A stretch of 64,000 bases of DNA from Campylobacter coli (GTDB lineage: Bacteria > Campylobacterota > Campylobacteria > Campylobacterales > Campylobacteraceae), in contig CP154437.1 in assembly GCA_039516895.1 (NCBI GenBank), positions 1,674,001 through 1,738,000 on the forward strand, in the 5' to 3' direction. The notes below the pieces were generated by a model that saw nothing but the letters and a program-made list of their open reading frames with translations, made no database searches and was not told where the DNA came from. Shown piece after piece: positions 29,401 to 39,554 of this stretch (within the stretch, counting starts at the first letter, position 1; every line of letters starts with the position of its first letter). Both the position numbers and the translations under genes were made by a program.

Positions 29401-29433
29401 AAAAAGTAACCTGTGGTATTTAGATTACTTTTT
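29401..29433 (-). terminator. Rho-independent terminator overlapping the antiporter stop codon
   Basis: AAAAAGTAA (minus strand, including the TAA stop) pairs with TTACTTTTT and is followed by further T residues (TTACTTTTTT). The stem is A/T-rich with a 15-base loop. It ends the topA-bioB-antiporter transcript before gltA. Confidence 0.6.
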
Positions 29434-30600
29434 AATATTTGAAATAAATTTAATCGCACTCATCACAACAATAGCTTCAAATAGAGCCGTTAAAATTAGT
29501 GCCGAATAAAGTTCTTCACTGATAACTTTTCCTGAGTATCCTAGCGTAGCTGTAGCAATAAGAAGAGTTAAAGGCATAGAATGACTTAGTCCAAATAAAA
29601 TCATATTTTGAAAACCAATTTTTTTCCAAAAAACACTGGCACATAAAATTCTCAAACCCACCATTACAAACATAAGTAAAATTGCATCAAGTACGATTTC
29701 GTATTCCAAAATCATTTTAAGATCAAAAGTAGTTCCTATATGGATGAAAAAAATTGGGATTAAAAAGCCGTGTCCAAAACTAGAAAGTTTATGCTCTAAA
29801 TCCTTTTTATGATCAAAAAAGGTTGCGATAAACGAGCCTGCGATAAAAGAACCTAAAACAATTTCAAGTTTTGTAATAATCATAGCCACAATAATCAAAA
29901 TAAAAATTGCCATACAAAATCTTATATCTTTTTCATTTTTGTCTTCCCAAGGCATCAGTACGACTTTAAGTTGGGGATACCACCAAAAAAGTACGCCCAA
30001 AATTTTAAAACTAAGCAAACAAAGACCCAAAAATATATTAAGATATAAAATGCTTTGTACTACATCAATAATATTCGTTCCCTCGCGTAAAAAAGCTCCA
30101 GCTATAGTTAAAAGCACTATGGAAACAACCTCAGCTAATGTTGCTACTATCATAGCTGTATTAAGCCAGTAACACTCTTTACCAAAGTCTTTATAAAGCA
30201 AGGATAAAAGCCCCACACTCATAACCGGAATAATCAAAACAAACACGAAAGAAAGTTCAAAAATCCATACTATAGCAGATGAAAAAGAATAAAGCAAAAT
30301 GATATAAAAAAAGCTTTTTTTGGCAACTTCTTTGTCCATATTAAAAAAAGCGCGTAAATTGACTTCCATACCCGCTATAAACATAAGATAATAAAAACCC
30401 ACATTAGCTAAAATAGTAAAATTTTCACTCTTGCCTATGAAACCAAAATACGCTATAAGTGCCCCTAAAATAATTTCAGTAGCTGAAATCGGCAAGCGCA
30501 AAATTTTAGCTATATGTGGAGAAAATAGTAAACATAAAGCTATAACAATAAGAATTTGTAAATCGATTAAACCCTGTGAATCAATGACACTCGGATGCAA
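29425..30600 (-). CDS. CPA2-family cation:proton antiporter
   Basis: A 391-residue integral membrane protein with about 12 hydrophobic segments. It matches the Na+/H+ or K+/H+ exchanger-2 family: LRLPISATEIILGALIAYFG near the N-terminus, FYYLMFIAGMEVNL (helix 3) and IVLGSFIAGSFIA with GFLIPIFFIHIGTTFDL later. It has no C-terminal TrkA-N domain, unlike KefC. It probably exchanges Na+ or K+ for protons in pH or salt balance. Its start overlaps the end of bioB by 20 bases. Confidence 0.85.
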   Translation of the reverse strand: MHPSVIDSQGLIDLQILIVIALCLLFSPHIAKILRLPISATEIILGALIAYFGFIGKSENFTILANVGFYYLMFIAGMEVNLRAFFNMDKEVAKKSFFYIILLYSFSSAIVWIFELSFVFVLIIPVMSVGLLSLLYKDFGKECYWLNTAMIVATLAEVVSIVLLTIAGAFLREGTNIIDVVQSILYLNIFLGLCLLSFKILGVLFWWYPQLKVVLMPWEDKNEKDIRFCMAIFILIIVAMIITKLEIVLGSFIAGSFIATFFDHKKDLEHKLSSFGHGFLIPIFFIHIGTTFDLKMILEYEIVLDAILLMFVMVGLRILCASVFWKKIGFQNMILFGLSHSMPLTLLIATATLGYSGKVISEELYSALILTALFEAIVVMSAIKFISNIKK

Positions 30601-31417
30601 AAGTAAATCCCATCTCTTTAAGTTTTACTATATCACGACTTGGCTCTTCGCCTTTTGTAGTGAGATAATCTCCTATTACAATAGCACCCGCGCCTGCTTT
30701 AAAAATTTCATATTGTCTTTCTTGCAATACCACCTCACGACCTCCTGCTACCATAACTACAGTATCAGGTAAAGCTTCTTTAGTATCGCTTATAATTTTT
30801 AAAGCCTCATCAGCACTTAATTTTGGGACTTGCAATTTTAAATTTTCATTTGCAATGAAAAAATTAATAGGCGTTGAAAAAGGTTGCAATTCTTGCAATG
30901 ATTTTCTCAAGCTTATCCTATCCTCTTCGCTTTCCCCCATACCATAAATTCCACCACAACAAAGCATAAGCCCTGCTTCTTTAGCGTTTAAATTGGTTTG
31001 AAATCTACTTTCCCAAGTATGAGTGGTGCAAATTTGTGGAAAAAATTCTTTTGAAGCTTCAAGATTGTGATTATAAGAGAAAATTCCTGCTTTTTTAAGC
31101 TCTTTTAATTGCTCCACACTTGCCATACCATTACAGGCTATAAGAAGTAAATTGGGTACTTCTTTTTGCACTGCATGTGCTGCTTTGCAAACATATTCGA
31201 GTTTTTCATCATCAAGACCAAGCCCTGCCGTAACCAAACAAAAACCCAAAGCTTCATTTTTCTTAGCTATCTTAGCCTCTAAAACAATTTGTGAAATTTC
31301 TTTTTGACGATATTTTTGTATATTTGTTTTTACATAAGCACTTTGGGTGCAGTATTTACAATCTTCAGAACAATTTCCACTTGCTATATTTGAAATAGCA
31401 CAAAGCATAACTTTCAT
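30581..31417 (-). CDS. bioB: Biotin synthase
   Basis: A 278-residue radical-SAM enzyme that inserts sulfur into dethiobiotin. The radical-SAM cysteines CSEDCKYC are at residues 16, 20 and 23 (CxxxCxxC). Other motifs are the GLGLDDEKLEYV segment, YNHNLEAS, and the second Fe-S residues around CCGGIYGMGE. It is shorter than E. coli BioB (346). The ATG at 31417 follows AAAGGAT; an upstream TTG is less likely. It sits just after topA. BirA at 15.6 kb uses the product. Confidence 0.92.
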   Translation of the reverse strand: MKVMLCAISNIASGNCSEDCKYCTQSAYVKTNIQKYRQKEISQIVLEAKIAKKNEALGFCLVTAGLGLDDEKLEYVCKAAHAVQKEVPNLLLIACNGMASVEQLKELKKAGIFSYNHNLEASKEFFPQICTTHTWESRFQTNLNAKEAGLMLCCGGIYGMGESEEDRISLRKSLQELQPFSTPINFFIANENLKLQVPKLSADEALKIISDTKEALPDTVVMVAGGREVVLQERQYEIFKAGAGAIVIGDYLTTKGEEPSRDIVKLKEMGFTFASECH

Positions 31418-31419
31418 AA

Positions 31420-33522
31420 TCAATCCTTTATTTCTTTTTTAATTTTACATTTTAAACATTCTAAGAATATACCCTTTTTTAACTCTTTTATCACCAAATT
31501 CTCTCCACACTCTTCACATTTTTCATCGCTTGGTTTATATTTGCTTATAAAATTACATTTTGGATAAGCGCTACAACCATAAAATTTACCGCGTTTTGAA
31601 AGGCGCTCCACTATCTCACCCTCTTTGCAACTTGGACAAGTAATGCCTATACCCTTTGCTTTAGCCTTGCTAGCACTTACTTCAGCTTCATTCTTGCTTT
31701 CATTTTTTAAATTTCTTGAATACTTGCATTTTGGAAAATTTAAACAAGCTACAAATTCTCCAAAACGCCCTCTTCTAATCGCAAGCTCACCACCACAATC
31801 AGGGCAATTTTCACCCAATTTAGTCACTGTTTTTTGGCTTGCAATTTTTGTTTTTCCTTCTTCAACCTTTCTCATAAAAGGATAGTAAAATTCTTTTAAA
31901 GTTTCTTGCCAATTGGCTTTATCTTCTGCGATCTCATCTAAAGTATTTTCAAGATTTGAAGTAAATTTGCTATCTACTATATCGCTAAAATTTTTTTCAA
32001 GCACTTCAGTTACGCTAAAAGCAACTTCACTAGGAATGAGTTGTTTTTTATCGATTTTTACATAATCACGGCTTGTAAGTATAGAAATAGTCGGTGCATA
32101 GGTTGAAGGACGACCTATACCTAAGCTTTCAAGTTTTTTCACAAGTCCAGCTTCAGAATATCTTGAAGGAGGTTCTGTAAAATGTGAATTCATTTCTAAA
32201 TTTTGCACTTTTAAATTTTCACCGATTTTAAGATTTGGCAAAATTTTATCCTTATCCATATCGCCATAAACTTTATAATACCCATCAAAAAGAATTTTCC
32301 TACCACTTATCTTAAACACTGCTCTGTCATTTTTTGCAAAAACATTTTGAGTTTGAGAGATAGCAGGATTCATCTGACAAGCTAAAAAACGATTATAGAT
32401 AAGCGTATAGAGCTTTAATTCATCTTTATCTAAAAATTTAGCTGCGATTTCTGGAGTAAAATTTAAATTAGTAGGGCGTATAGCTTCGTGAGCTTCTTGT
32501 GCGCCTTTAGCTTTTGTAGTATAAGCATTTGCTTTGCTTGGAAGATAGTCTTTGCCAAAATTTATCTGTATGAATTTTCTTGCATTTTCAACTGCCTCTT
32601 TGGCTAAATTCAAACTATCTGTTCTCATATAGGTAATAACCCCCATCACACCCTCATGGGTATTTACTCCTTCATAAAGCTTTTGGGCTATCATCATAGT
32701 TTTTTTAGGGTTAAATCCCAAACGATTGCTTGCGCTTTGTTGTAGAGTTGAAGTCATAAAAGGTGGAGGTGGAGCAATTTTTCTTTCTTTGCTTTCTATA
32801 TCGCTTATAGCATAATTTTCATTTTTACACGCTTCAAAAACAAGCTTTGCACGATCTTTATTTGTAAGAGTAAGCTTTTCTATCTTTGCTTTATCAAATT
32901 CGACAAGCTCTGCATCTAAATCTTTTTGAAAAGTCATATCTATACTAAAATATTCTAAAGGAACAAAAGCACGAATTTCTTTCTCACGATCAACGATAAT
33001 CTTTAAAGCTGCACTTTGAACACGACCCGCGCTTAAGCCTCTTTGAATTTTTTGTCCTAGTAAAGGACTTAATTTATACCCTACAATACGATCTAACAAA
33101 CGCCTAGTTTGCTGAGCATTGACAGAATTCATATCCAGTTTTCTAGGATTTTTTAAAGCATTTTCGATAGCATTTTTAGTGATCTCATGAAAAACGATAC
33201 GCGGTAAAACATTTTCATCTTTACCTATAGCTTTTGCGATATGATAAGCTATAGCCTCACCCTCTCTATCCTCATCGGTTGCTAAATAAATCTCTTTTGC
33301 TCTCTTTGCTTTTTCCTTAAGCTCTTTAACCAAAGCGCTATGATCACTTGTAATTCTATACTCGGGGATAAATTCATCGTTTTCTATTTTTATACCAAAA
33401 CTTGATTTAGGCAAATCCCTTATATGTCCTTTAGAAGCTATGACCTCATATTCTTTACCTAGAAAATTGCCTATAGTTTTTGCTTTTGCAGGAGATTCGA
33501 CTATAATCAAATTTTTTTTCAT
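31420..33522 (-). CDS. topA: DNA topoisomerase I
   Basis: A 700-residue type IA topoisomerase. The TOPRIM domain begins NLIIVESPAKAKTIGNFLG and holds the acidic DxDxE-like ATDEDREGEAIA. The active-site Tyr is in GVITYMRTDS. The C-terminus has three zinc ribbons with four Cys each (starting near CPDCGGEL, CPSCKEGE and CEECGENL). It relaxes negative supercoils, and supercoiling is a known regulator of virulence genes in Campylobacter. The gene after it, bioB, starts within a few bases. Confidence 0.97.
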   Translation of the reverse strand: MKKNLIIVESPAKAKTIGNFLGKEYEVIASKGHIRDLPKSSFGIKIENDEFIPEYRITSDHSALVKELKEKAKRAKEIYLATDEDREGEAIAYHIAKAIGKDENVLPRIVFHEITKNAIENALKNPRKLDMNSVNAQQTRRLLDRIVGYKLSPLLGQKIQRGLSAGRVQSAALKIIVDREKEIRAFVPLEYFSIDMTFQKDLDAELVEFDKAKIEKLTLTNKDRAKLVFEACKNENYAISDIESKERKIAPPPPFMTSTLQQSASNRLGFNPKKTMMIAQKLYEGVNTHEGVMGVITYMRTDSLNLAKEAVENARKFIQINFGKDYLPSKANAYTTKAKGAQEAHEAIRPTNLNFTPEIAAKFLDKDELKLYTLIYNRFLACQMNPAISQTQNVFAKNDRAVFKISGRKILFDGYYKVYGDMDKDKILPNLKIGENLKVQNLEMNSHFTEPPSRYSEAGLVKKLESLGIGRPSTYAPTISILTSRDYVKIDKKQLIPSEVAFSVTEVLEKNFSDIVDSKFTSNLENTLDEIAEDKANWQETLKEFYYPFMRKVEEGKTKIASQKTVTKLGENCPDCGGELAIRRGRFGEFVACLNFPKCKYSRNLKNESKNEAEVSASKAKAKGIGITCPSCKEGEIVERLSKRGKFYGCSAYPKCNFISKYKPSDEKCEECGENLVIKELKKGIFLECLKCKIKKEIKD

Positions 33523-33737
33523 TTATCACTACCTTTATAAATTTCATCTTCTTGTTATCTAAAAATACTATCAATAATTAAAGATAAATAATTCCTATAA
33601 AAAATTAAAAGCTGAATTTAGCTAAAAATTTTTGAAATTCTACTTATAGTGAAAGATATTTTACCCATACAGATGAAAAATGGAAGGTATAAATTACAAA
33701 TAGAAGTAACTTTAAATACAAAAGAAAATTTTTGGAG

Positions 33738-33743
33738 TATAAT
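33738..33743 (+). promoter_or_regulatory. Consensus -10 box of the MFS gene at 33765
   Basis: TTTTTGGAGTATAAT contains a perfect TATAAT. Transcription from about 33750 leaves only about 15 bases of leader with the Shine-Dalgarno AAAAGG before the ATG. The remaining topA-MFS gap (33523-33737) holds no gene that I support. Confidence 0.6.
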
Positions 33744-33764
33744 AAAACCAAAAAAGGTCCACAT

Positions 33765-35024
33765 ATGAAGAAAAAATCTTATAAATTTCACCCCAATGAT
33801 ACAAAATTAGATAAAAAAATGGTTGAGATCACGGAAAAATCAGGCTTTAAAATCGCGGTATTTTCAATGGCGGCAATGACTATGCTAGGAAGTGTGGTAA
33901 TCTCATCAGCACTACCTGCAATCAATAGACATTTTGAAGATATTTTAATCCAATCAGGTGCTAGCGTAGAAACAAATTTTACCTTGGCACATCTTGATAT
34001 TTTAGTGCGTTTAGTATTAACCCTACCTGCTATTTTCGTTGTGATTTTATCTCCTTTTGCGGGAATTTTAATGGATAAGTTGGGTAAATTAAAATTTGTT
34101 TTTCCTGCGATGGTTGTTTGGACACTTGCTGGAGTAAGTGGTTTTTTCTTAAATAATATCTATGCCATACTTACTTCAAGAGCTATTTTTGGGATGGCAA
34201 CGGCTTTTATAATGACAGGTGCATCGGCTTTGCTGGGGGATTATTACAGTCGTGGTGGCTTTAACCGTAGAGAAAATGCCTTAAGTCTTCAAGGCTTTTT
34301 TTGTGCGGTAGGTGGTGCAATATTTATCTCTATAGCGGGTTTTGTTTCAAGTTATTCTTGGCGCTATCCTTTTTTGGTTTATGGGCTTGGAATTTTAATC
34401 ACCCTAGTAGCGATGATTTATCTTTTTGAGCCAAGAAAATTTAAATTTTACAATCATACAAAGATAGAAGAAAAAACCAATTACTGGAAATTTTTTCCTA
34501 TTTATTTTATAGGATTTTTTATCATGGTGGTTTATTATATTTCTCCTACACAACTTCCTTATTATATAGAAGAGCATCTAGGCTTAGATCCCAAATTTAT
34601 AGGAATCTCAATGTCGATCTCTGCGCTTTGTTATGGTATTTTTTCTCTAAGTTATAAATATATCATGCGTTTTTTAAGCATTAAAACGATTTATGTTGCT
34701 ACTTTATTTATCGTGGGTTGTTCTTTTTTAATACTCTTTTTGATTGATGATTTTATCGCTGTTTTATTTGCCTTAGCCTTGCTTGGAATGGGCGGAGGCA
34801 TCATGCTTGTAAATAACACCGCTTATCTTTTTTCAATCTGTCCTGAAAATGCACGAGCTAGAGCTTATGGAATTTTAGCTAGCTGTATATTTTTAGGGCA
34901 ATTTTTAAGTCCGATTATCTCTCAGCCTATAGTAAGACAATTAGGGCTTGTTGATGCTTTTTTGATATGGGCTATTTTAAATTTTGTAGTTTGTATCGTA
35001 TTTCTATTTTTAAAACAAAGATAA
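33765..35024 (+). CDS. Major facilitator superfamily transporter
   Basis: A 419-residue membrane protein with 12 hydrophobic segments in two halves and a basic N-terminal tail. The first half carries the LMDKLGKLKFVFPAMV loop between helices 2 and 3, a GxLxDRxGRR-like motif, and RAIFGMATAFIMTGASALLGDYYSR in helix 4. The substrate cannot be told; similarity is to the drug/metabolite exporter branch. A TTG frame start 11 codons upstream falls before the -10 box and is excluded. It is convergent with secY. It corresponds to Cj1687, from memory. Confidence 0.85.
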   Translation: MKKKSYKFHPNDTKLDKKMVEITEKSGFKIAVFSMAAMTMLGSVVISSALPAINRHFEDILIQSGASVETNFTLAHLDILVRLVLTLPAIFVVILSPFAGILMDKLGKLKFVFPAMVVWTLAGVSGFFLNNIYAILTSRAIFGMATAFIMTGASALLGDYYSRGGFNRRENALSLQGFFCAVGGAIFISIAGFVSSYSWRYPFLVYGLGILITLVAMIYLFEPRKFKFYNHTKIEEKTNYWKFFPIYFIGFFIMVVYYISPTQLPYYIEEHLGLDPKFIGISMSISALCYGIFSLSYKYIMRFLSIKTIYVATLFIVGCSFLILFLIDDFIAVLFALALLGMGGGIMLVNNTAYLFSICPENARARAYGILASCIFLGQFLSPIISQPIVRQLGLVDAFLIWAILNFVVCIVFLFLKQR

Positions 35025-35050
35025 AAATTGTTTTTATAGTAAGAGTATAA

Positions 35051-35076
35051 AACACAAGGAGCTATCTCCTTGTGTT
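35051..35076. terminator. Terminator hairpin between the MFS gene and secY
   Basis: AACACAAGGAG-CTAT-CTCCTTGTGTT is a perfect 11-base stem with a 4-base loop. It lies between two converging genes. On the minus strand it is followed by TTTATA, so it most likely ends the ribosomal operon after secY; it may work for the MFS gene as well. Confidence 0.75.
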
Positions 35077-35082
35077 AAAGAT

Positions 35083-36348
35083 TTACAAACCTATTGCATT
35101 TAAGGTTTGGTATTTGTTCATATAAATTTGAGCTTCAATTTTTCTCATTGTGTCCAATGCAACTTGAACTACAATCAATACTGAAGTGCCTCCAAAATTA
35201 AAAGGCACACCCATAAACTTAACCAAAACCCAAGGCAAGGTTGCTACAAGTCCTAAATAAATAGAACCCGATAAAGTAAGACGAGAAGCTACTTCATTAA
35301 GATAATTTGCTGTCCCTTCGCCTGGACGAATTCCAGGGATAAAACCTCCTTGTTTTTTAAGATTTTCCGCTATATCCTTAGCATTAAATACTATAGAAGC
35401 ATAAAAATACGCAAAGAAAATCACAAACAAGAAAGTCAAAACATGAAATAGATAACCATTTGGATTCAAAAAGTCATTGATAGCTTGCAAATACGGATTT
35501 GTACTTGTTTGCAAAATAGTCGTAGGAAACATTAAAATTGCACTTGCAAAAATTGGCGGAATAACTCCACTTAAATTGATTTTAATTGGAATATAATTCA
35601 TAATACGCTTATTTTGATTTTGCATTACTACTTTACGCGAGTAAGAAATAGGAATTCTTCTTTCTCCAAGCTCTACATATATAATCACACCGATAGTGAT
35701 TAAAATCAAAGCAAGGATAACAAAAGCGGTTAAGAAATTCATTTCGCCTGAATTAATCTGTCCTACTGTACCCGAAATAGCTCTTGGAATTCCTGAAACA
35801 ATACCTGCAAAAATAATCAAAGAAATACCATTTCCTATACCTCTTTGTGTGATTTGTTCCCCTATCCACATCAAAAGCATAGTTCCTGCAAGCATAGAAA
35901 TTGCACAAAGCGCAATAAACATATTTAAATTTTCTATCATTATAGCGCCTGCTCCACCTCTTCCGTGTAAGCTTTGAAGCCCTATAGCCACACCGATACT
36001 TTGAACTAAAGTGATTACTATAGTTGCATAACGGATAATTTGCATATATTTTTGCATACCATCGCGTTCTTTTTTCATTTTACCGATATTTGGGAAAGTA
36101 GCTGCTAAAAGCTCCATGATAATCGAAGCAGTAATATAAGGCATAATACCTAAAGAGATGATAGAAAAGCGTTCTGCCGCCCCACCACTAAAAACATTAA
36201 ATAAACCCAAAGCATTGTTTTGATTATCGTTAAAAAATTCTGCAATCACATCAGCATTGACGCCAGGAACTGGCACATAAGCCAGAACCCTATAAGCAAA
36301 CAAGAAAGCTAAGGTGATTAAAATCTTATTCGTCAATGCCCTATTCAT
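35083..36348 (-). CDS. secY: Preprotein translocase subunit SecY
   Basis: A 421-residue channel protein with ten transmembrane helices. Typical features: YVPVPGVNAD near the N-terminus, GIMPYITASIIMELL, the GIGNGISLIIFAGIV motif, and GGFIPGIRPGEGTANYLNEV. It forms the SecYEG pore for protein export. It is the last gene of the S10/spc run. Its start overlaps the stop of rplO by one base. Confidence 0.97.
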   Translation of the reverse strand: MNRALTNKILITLAFLFAYRVLAYVPVPGVNADVIAEFFNDNQNNALGLFNVFSGGAAERFSIISLGIMPYITASIIMELLAATFPNIGKMKKERDGMQKYMQIIRYATIVITLVQSIGVAIGLQSLHGRGGAGAIMIENLNMFIALCAISMLAGTMLLMWIGEQITQRGIGNGISLIIFAGIVSGIPRAISGTVGQINSGEMNFLTAFVILALILITIGVIIYVELGERRIPISYSRKVVMQNQNKRIMNYIPIKINLSGVIPPIFASAILMFPTTILQTSTNPYLQAINDFLNPNGYLFHVLTFLFVIFFAYFYASIVFNAKDIAENLKKQGGFIPGIRPGEGTANYLNEVASRLTLSGSIYLGLVATLPWVLVKFMGVPFNFGGTSVLIVVQVALDTMRKIEAQIYMNKYQTLNAIGL

Positions 36349-36740
36349 TATTTTGATCCGGTGACGCTGATATTCTCGTCTTTAATTTTTGATGCTAAGT
36401 CTTTTGCGCTTGCACCAATTAATTTAATTTTAGTAACAGACTTTGAAATTTTATGAACGCTTTTGATGCTTTCAATTGTAATTTCATTAAGTTCTTTTAC
36501 GGCTGTGATTTTTTCAACATTAATCACATAAGGTTTTGCAATTTTAGAAGTAAAACCAACTTTTGGTAATCTTCTTTGAAGAGGTTGCTGACCTCCTTCA
36601 AAACCTCTTTTTTCATTATAACCCTTTCTAGCGGTTTGACCTTTGCCCCCTTTAGTGGCGGTTTTACCCATTCCACTTCCTTGGCCACGGCCTATTCTTT
36701 TGGTTTTATGCGTTGATCCCGCTGCTTTTGTCAAATTCAT
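36348..36740 (-). CDS. rplO: 50S ribosomal protein L15
   Basis: A 130-residue protein. The Gly/Lys-rich start with [24 protein letters not shown] and [15 protein letters not shown] are diagnostic. It is a late-assembly protein near the centre of the 50S subunit. It is slightly shorter than the E. coli protein (144). It lies four bases after rpsE. Confidence 0.97.
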   Translation of the reverse strand: MNLTKAAGSTHKTKRIGRGQGSGMGKTATKGGKGQTARKGYNEKRGFEGGQQPLQRRLPKVGFTSKIAKPYVINVEKITAVKELNEITIESIKSVHKISKSVTKIKLIGASAKDLASKIKDENISVTGSK

Positions 36741-36744
36741 CTTC

Positions 36745-37188
36745 TTATCCTTTTAGCATTGTTAAAGCTTTGATTGTAGCACGAACCACGTTAGCTGAGT
36801 TATTTGAACCTAAAGACTTAGTTAAGATATCTTTAATACCCGCAAGCTCTACGATAGGACGAGTAGAACCACCCGCGATAACTCCTGTACCTTCGCTAGC
36901 TGGTTTAAGTAAAATTCTACTTGCGTTGTATTTTACTTCAACATCATGAGCAATAGTTGATCCTTTAGTTTTCACTTCAACGATATTTTTAAATGCATCA
37001 TCAACTGCTTTGCGAATAGCATCAGGAACTTCTTTAGCCTTGCCATAACCAACACCTACTAAACCTTTGCGGTTTCCAACAATAACTAAAGCAGTAAATC
37101 TAAATCTTCTACCACCTTTAACAACCTTAGTAACTCTGCCGATATCGACGATTACTTCTTCAAATTCTTCTCTATTATATTTTTCCAT
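36745..37188 (-). CDS. rpsE: 30S ribosomal protein S5
   Basis: A 147-residue protein with the S5 signature [18 protein letters not shown] and [17 protein letters not shown], followed by [21 protein letters not shown]. It contributes to decoding fidelity; spectinomycin-resistance mutations fall in its N-terminal loop. It is 20 residues shorter than the E. coli protein, mainly at the ends. Confidence 0.97.
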
Positions 37189-37199
37189 CGATTTACCCC

Positions 37200-37556
37200 T
37201 TATAGCCTAATACCATTTTCTCTTAAAGATTCAGCTAATGCTGCAATTACTCCGTGATATACATAACCATTTCTATCAAACACAGCTTGTTCTATTTGTT
37301 TAGCTTTTAACACTTTAGCAAATTCAGCAGCGATTTTTTTAGCACCTTCTTTGTTTGCTTTAACGCCAAGTTTGCGTCCATCTACTGCTGCTAAAGTTAC
37401 AGCTTTAACATCATCAATCGCTTGGATATAAAGAGTTCTATTTGATTTAAAAACAGAAATTCTTGGGAAGCTTTCACATCCTGAAATTTTTGCTCTAATT
37501 CTTTTTTTTCTTTTAATTCTTAAAATTAGTTTTCTTTTTAGTACATTTGCTCTCAT
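37200..37556 (-). CDS. rplR: 50S ribosomal protein L18
   Basis: A 118-residue 5S-rRNA-binding protein. It has the very basic N-terminal tail ([19 protein letters not shown]), [17 protein letters not shown], and ends [20 protein letters not shown]. It lies between rplF and rpsE in the standard spc order. Confidence 0.97.
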
Positions 37557-37565
37557 TGCCTATCC

Positions 37566-38102
37566 TTACTTTTTAGATGTCTTACCAGCTTTGCGGATAA
37601 TGCGTTCATCAGAATACTTAACGCCTTTTCCTTTATATGGCTCAGGTGGTCTAAATTCACGAATTTGAGCAGCAACTTGTCCTACTACTTGCTTATCACT
37701 TCCTTTAATGATAACATTGTTTTTATCTACAGTGATTTCAATTCCTTCTGGAATATCATAGTTGATAGGATGTGAAAAACCGAGGCTTAATTCTAAAACT
37801 TTACCTTTTAAAGCAGCTTTATAACCCACTCCGTTGATTTCAAGAGTTTTTGAAAAACCTTGAGTTAAGCCTACAACGATATTGTAAGCTAAAGCTCTAT
37901 AAGTTCCCCAATATGCTCTACTTTGTCTGTCTTCACCTTTAGGAGAAAAAAGAATGTTATTATCTTTAATCTCAACATTTACATTCGCTTTTGTATCAAG
38001 CTCTTTTGCTAAATTTCCTTTTTTAAATTTAAGCAAATTTCCTTCTAATTTAACCTCTACTCCACTAGGGATAGCGATTGGTTGTTTACCTATACGAGAC
38101 AT
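37566..38102 (-). CDS. rplF: 50S ribosomal protein L6
   Basis: A 178-residue two-domain protein that starts [16 protein letters not shown] and has the signature [14 protein letters not shown] at the C-terminus. It binds near the sarcin-ricin loop and the factor-binding site. A 77-base gap separates it from rpsH, the longest inside this operon; I see no gene in that gap. Confidence 0.97.
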   Translation of the reverse strand: MSRIGKQPIAIPSGVEVKLEGNLLKFKKGNLAKELDTKANVNVEIKDNNILFSPKGEDRQSRAYWGTYRALAYNIVVGLTQGFSKTLEINGVGYKAALKGKVLELSLGFSHPINYDIPEGIEITVDKNNVIIKGSDKQVVGQVAAQIREFRPPEPYKGKGVKYSDERIIRKAGKTSKK

Positions 38103-38179
38103 ATTTTTCCTTTTTATTTGTCTAGGATATTTCTACTTTTTTAAAAGAATGGATACCCAATGCCATAAAAAGCAGATTT

Positions 38180-38575
38180 TTACCAAATGGTACATAAAAT
38201 TTCGCCGCCAACACCCGCTTTATAAGCTTCATCGTTTGCTAAAACGCCACGACTTGTGCTAACTACGATAGTACCATAACCGTTTTTAAATCTTTTAATT
38301 TCTTCTTTACCCTTATAAACACGACGACCTGGTTTAGAAACTCTTTTAAGTTCATTGATAACGCTTTTACCTTTTTCGTCATATTTTAAAACTACATTGA
38401 TAAATTTCTTTTTATCTTCTTCGATAACATTGAAACTTTCAATATATCCTTTAGCTTGAAAAATTCCAACTAAAGCTTCAACAACTTTAGAATGCAAAAG
38501 CTTGGTTGTTTCAAGCTTTCTCATTCCGGCATTGCGAATTCTTGTTAGTGAATCTGAAATTATATCATTTATCAT
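38180..38575 (-). CDS. rpsH: 30S ribosomal protein S8
   Basis: A 131-residue protein with the N-terminal [15 protein letters not shown] and C-terminal signature [17 protein letters not shown]. It binds the central domain of 16S rRNA. In E. coli S8 is the repressor of the spc operon; whether that holds here is not visible. Confidence 0.97.
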   Translation of the reverse strand: MINDIISDSLTRIRNAGMRKLETTKLLHSKVVEALVGIFQAKGYIESFNVIEEDKKKFINVVLKYDEKGKSVINELKRVSKPGRRVYKGKEEIKRFKNGYGTIVVSTSRGVLANDEAYKAGVGGEILCTIW

Positions 38576-38584
38576 TTTATTTCC

Positions 38585-38770
38585 TTACCAGCTTGCTTTT
38601 TTAAGACCTGGAATCAAGCCTTCATTGCCCATTTTTCTTAGGCAAACTCTACAAATTCCAAAATCTCTATAAACCGAATGCGGACGCCCACAAATTTGGC
38701 ATCTTGTATAGCCTCTTACTTTAAATTTAGGTTTGCGTGCCGCTTTTGCAATCATTGATTTTTTAGCCAT
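38585..38770 (-). CDS. rpsN: 30S ribosomal protein S14, zinc-binding type
   Basis: A 61-residue short (type Z) S14. It carries the zinc ribbon [20 protein letters not shown] and ends in a Gly/Lys-rich tail. The frame opens nine codons upstream, inside rplE, but the ATG at 38770 after AGGAAAG begins the normal protein [10 protein letters not shown]. This C+ form needs zinc. Confidence 0.96.
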   Translation of the reverse strand: MAKKSMIAKAARKPKFKVRGYTRCQICGRPHSVYRDFGICRVCLRKMGNEGLIPGLKKASW

Positions 38771-38771
38771 C

Positions 38772-39314
38772 TTACTTTCCTTTTGTAAATGGCACACCGA
38801 TAAGTTCTAATAACTTTTGTGCCTCTTTATCGTTTTGTGCTGTTGTAACTATAGAAATGTTCATACCATGAGTTCTTAAAATTTTATCATACTCAACTTC
38901 TGGGAACATCAACTGCTCATCAAGTCCGAAATTGTAGTTTCCTCTTCCATCAAAACCATCTCTACTTAAACCTCTAAAGTCTTTCACTCTTGGTAAAGCA
39001 ATAGAAATTAATTTATCAAGAAAAGCAAACATATTTTCTTTTCTTAAAGTTACCATTACACCTACAGGAAAACCTTCACGCACTTTAAATCCTGCAACTG
39101 ATTTTTTAGCTTTGGTGATCACAGCTTTTTGTCCTGCTATCAAAGAAATAGTATCTGCAACATTTTGCAATACTTTTTGATCTTTAGCAAGCTCACCCGC
39201 ACCTACGCTAATAACGATTTTTTCTATCGCAGGGATAAGCATAGGATTTTTAATATCAAATTCTTTTACCAAAGCAGGTTTGATGCTTTGATCGTATTTT
39301 TCTTTCAATCTCAT
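38772..39314 (-). CDS. rplE: 50S ribosomal protein L5
   Basis: A 180-residue 5S-rRNA-binding protein. Signatures: [34 protein letters not shown], and [24 protein letters not shown]. It contacts the P-site tRNA in the central protuberance. It is one base upstream of the rpsN start region. Confidence 0.98.
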   Translation of the reverse strand: MRLKEKYDQSIKPALVKEFDIKNPMLIPAIEKIVISVGAGELAKDQKVLQNVADTISLIAGQKAVITKAKKSVAGFKVREGFPVGVMVTLRKENMFAFLDKLISIALPRVKDFRGLSRDGFDGRGNYNFGLDEQLMFPEVEYDKILRTHGMNISIVTTAQNDKEAQKLLELIGVPFTKGK

Positions 39315-39320
39315 CGTCGC

Positions 39321-39554
39321 TTACTCCTGAACTTTTGCCACATTAGAAATATCCATTGGCATTTCTTTATTGATAAAACCACCATTTGGATTTTTTTCAC
39401 TAGGTTTTATAGCTTTTTTAGCAATCTTACATCCCTCAACAACCACTTTAAGTGTTTTTGGATATACTGCTAACACTTTACCTGTCTTGCCTTTGTCATC
39501 ACCTGTGATAACCTTAACGCTATCACCTTTTTTAATCTTTAATTTAACCGCCAT
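39321..39554 (-). CDS. rplX: 50S ribosomal protein L24
   Basis: A 77-residue early-assembly protein. It has the KOW motif [20 protein letters not shown] and the phrase [18 protein letters not shown]. It is shorter than the E. coli protein (104) at the C-terminus. Its start overlaps the stop of rplN by one base. Confidence 0.96.
   Translation of the reverse strand: MAVKLKIKKGDSVKVITGDDKGKTGKVLAVYPKTLKVVVEGCKIAKKAIKPSEKNPNGGFINKEMPMDISNVAKVQE

Noticed and set aside
33646-33767. A possible small rightward ORF (about 39 codons from a GTG) ending in the MFS start codon
   Set aside because: No ribosome-binding site, GTG start, and it spans the consensus TATAAT promoter of the MFS gene.
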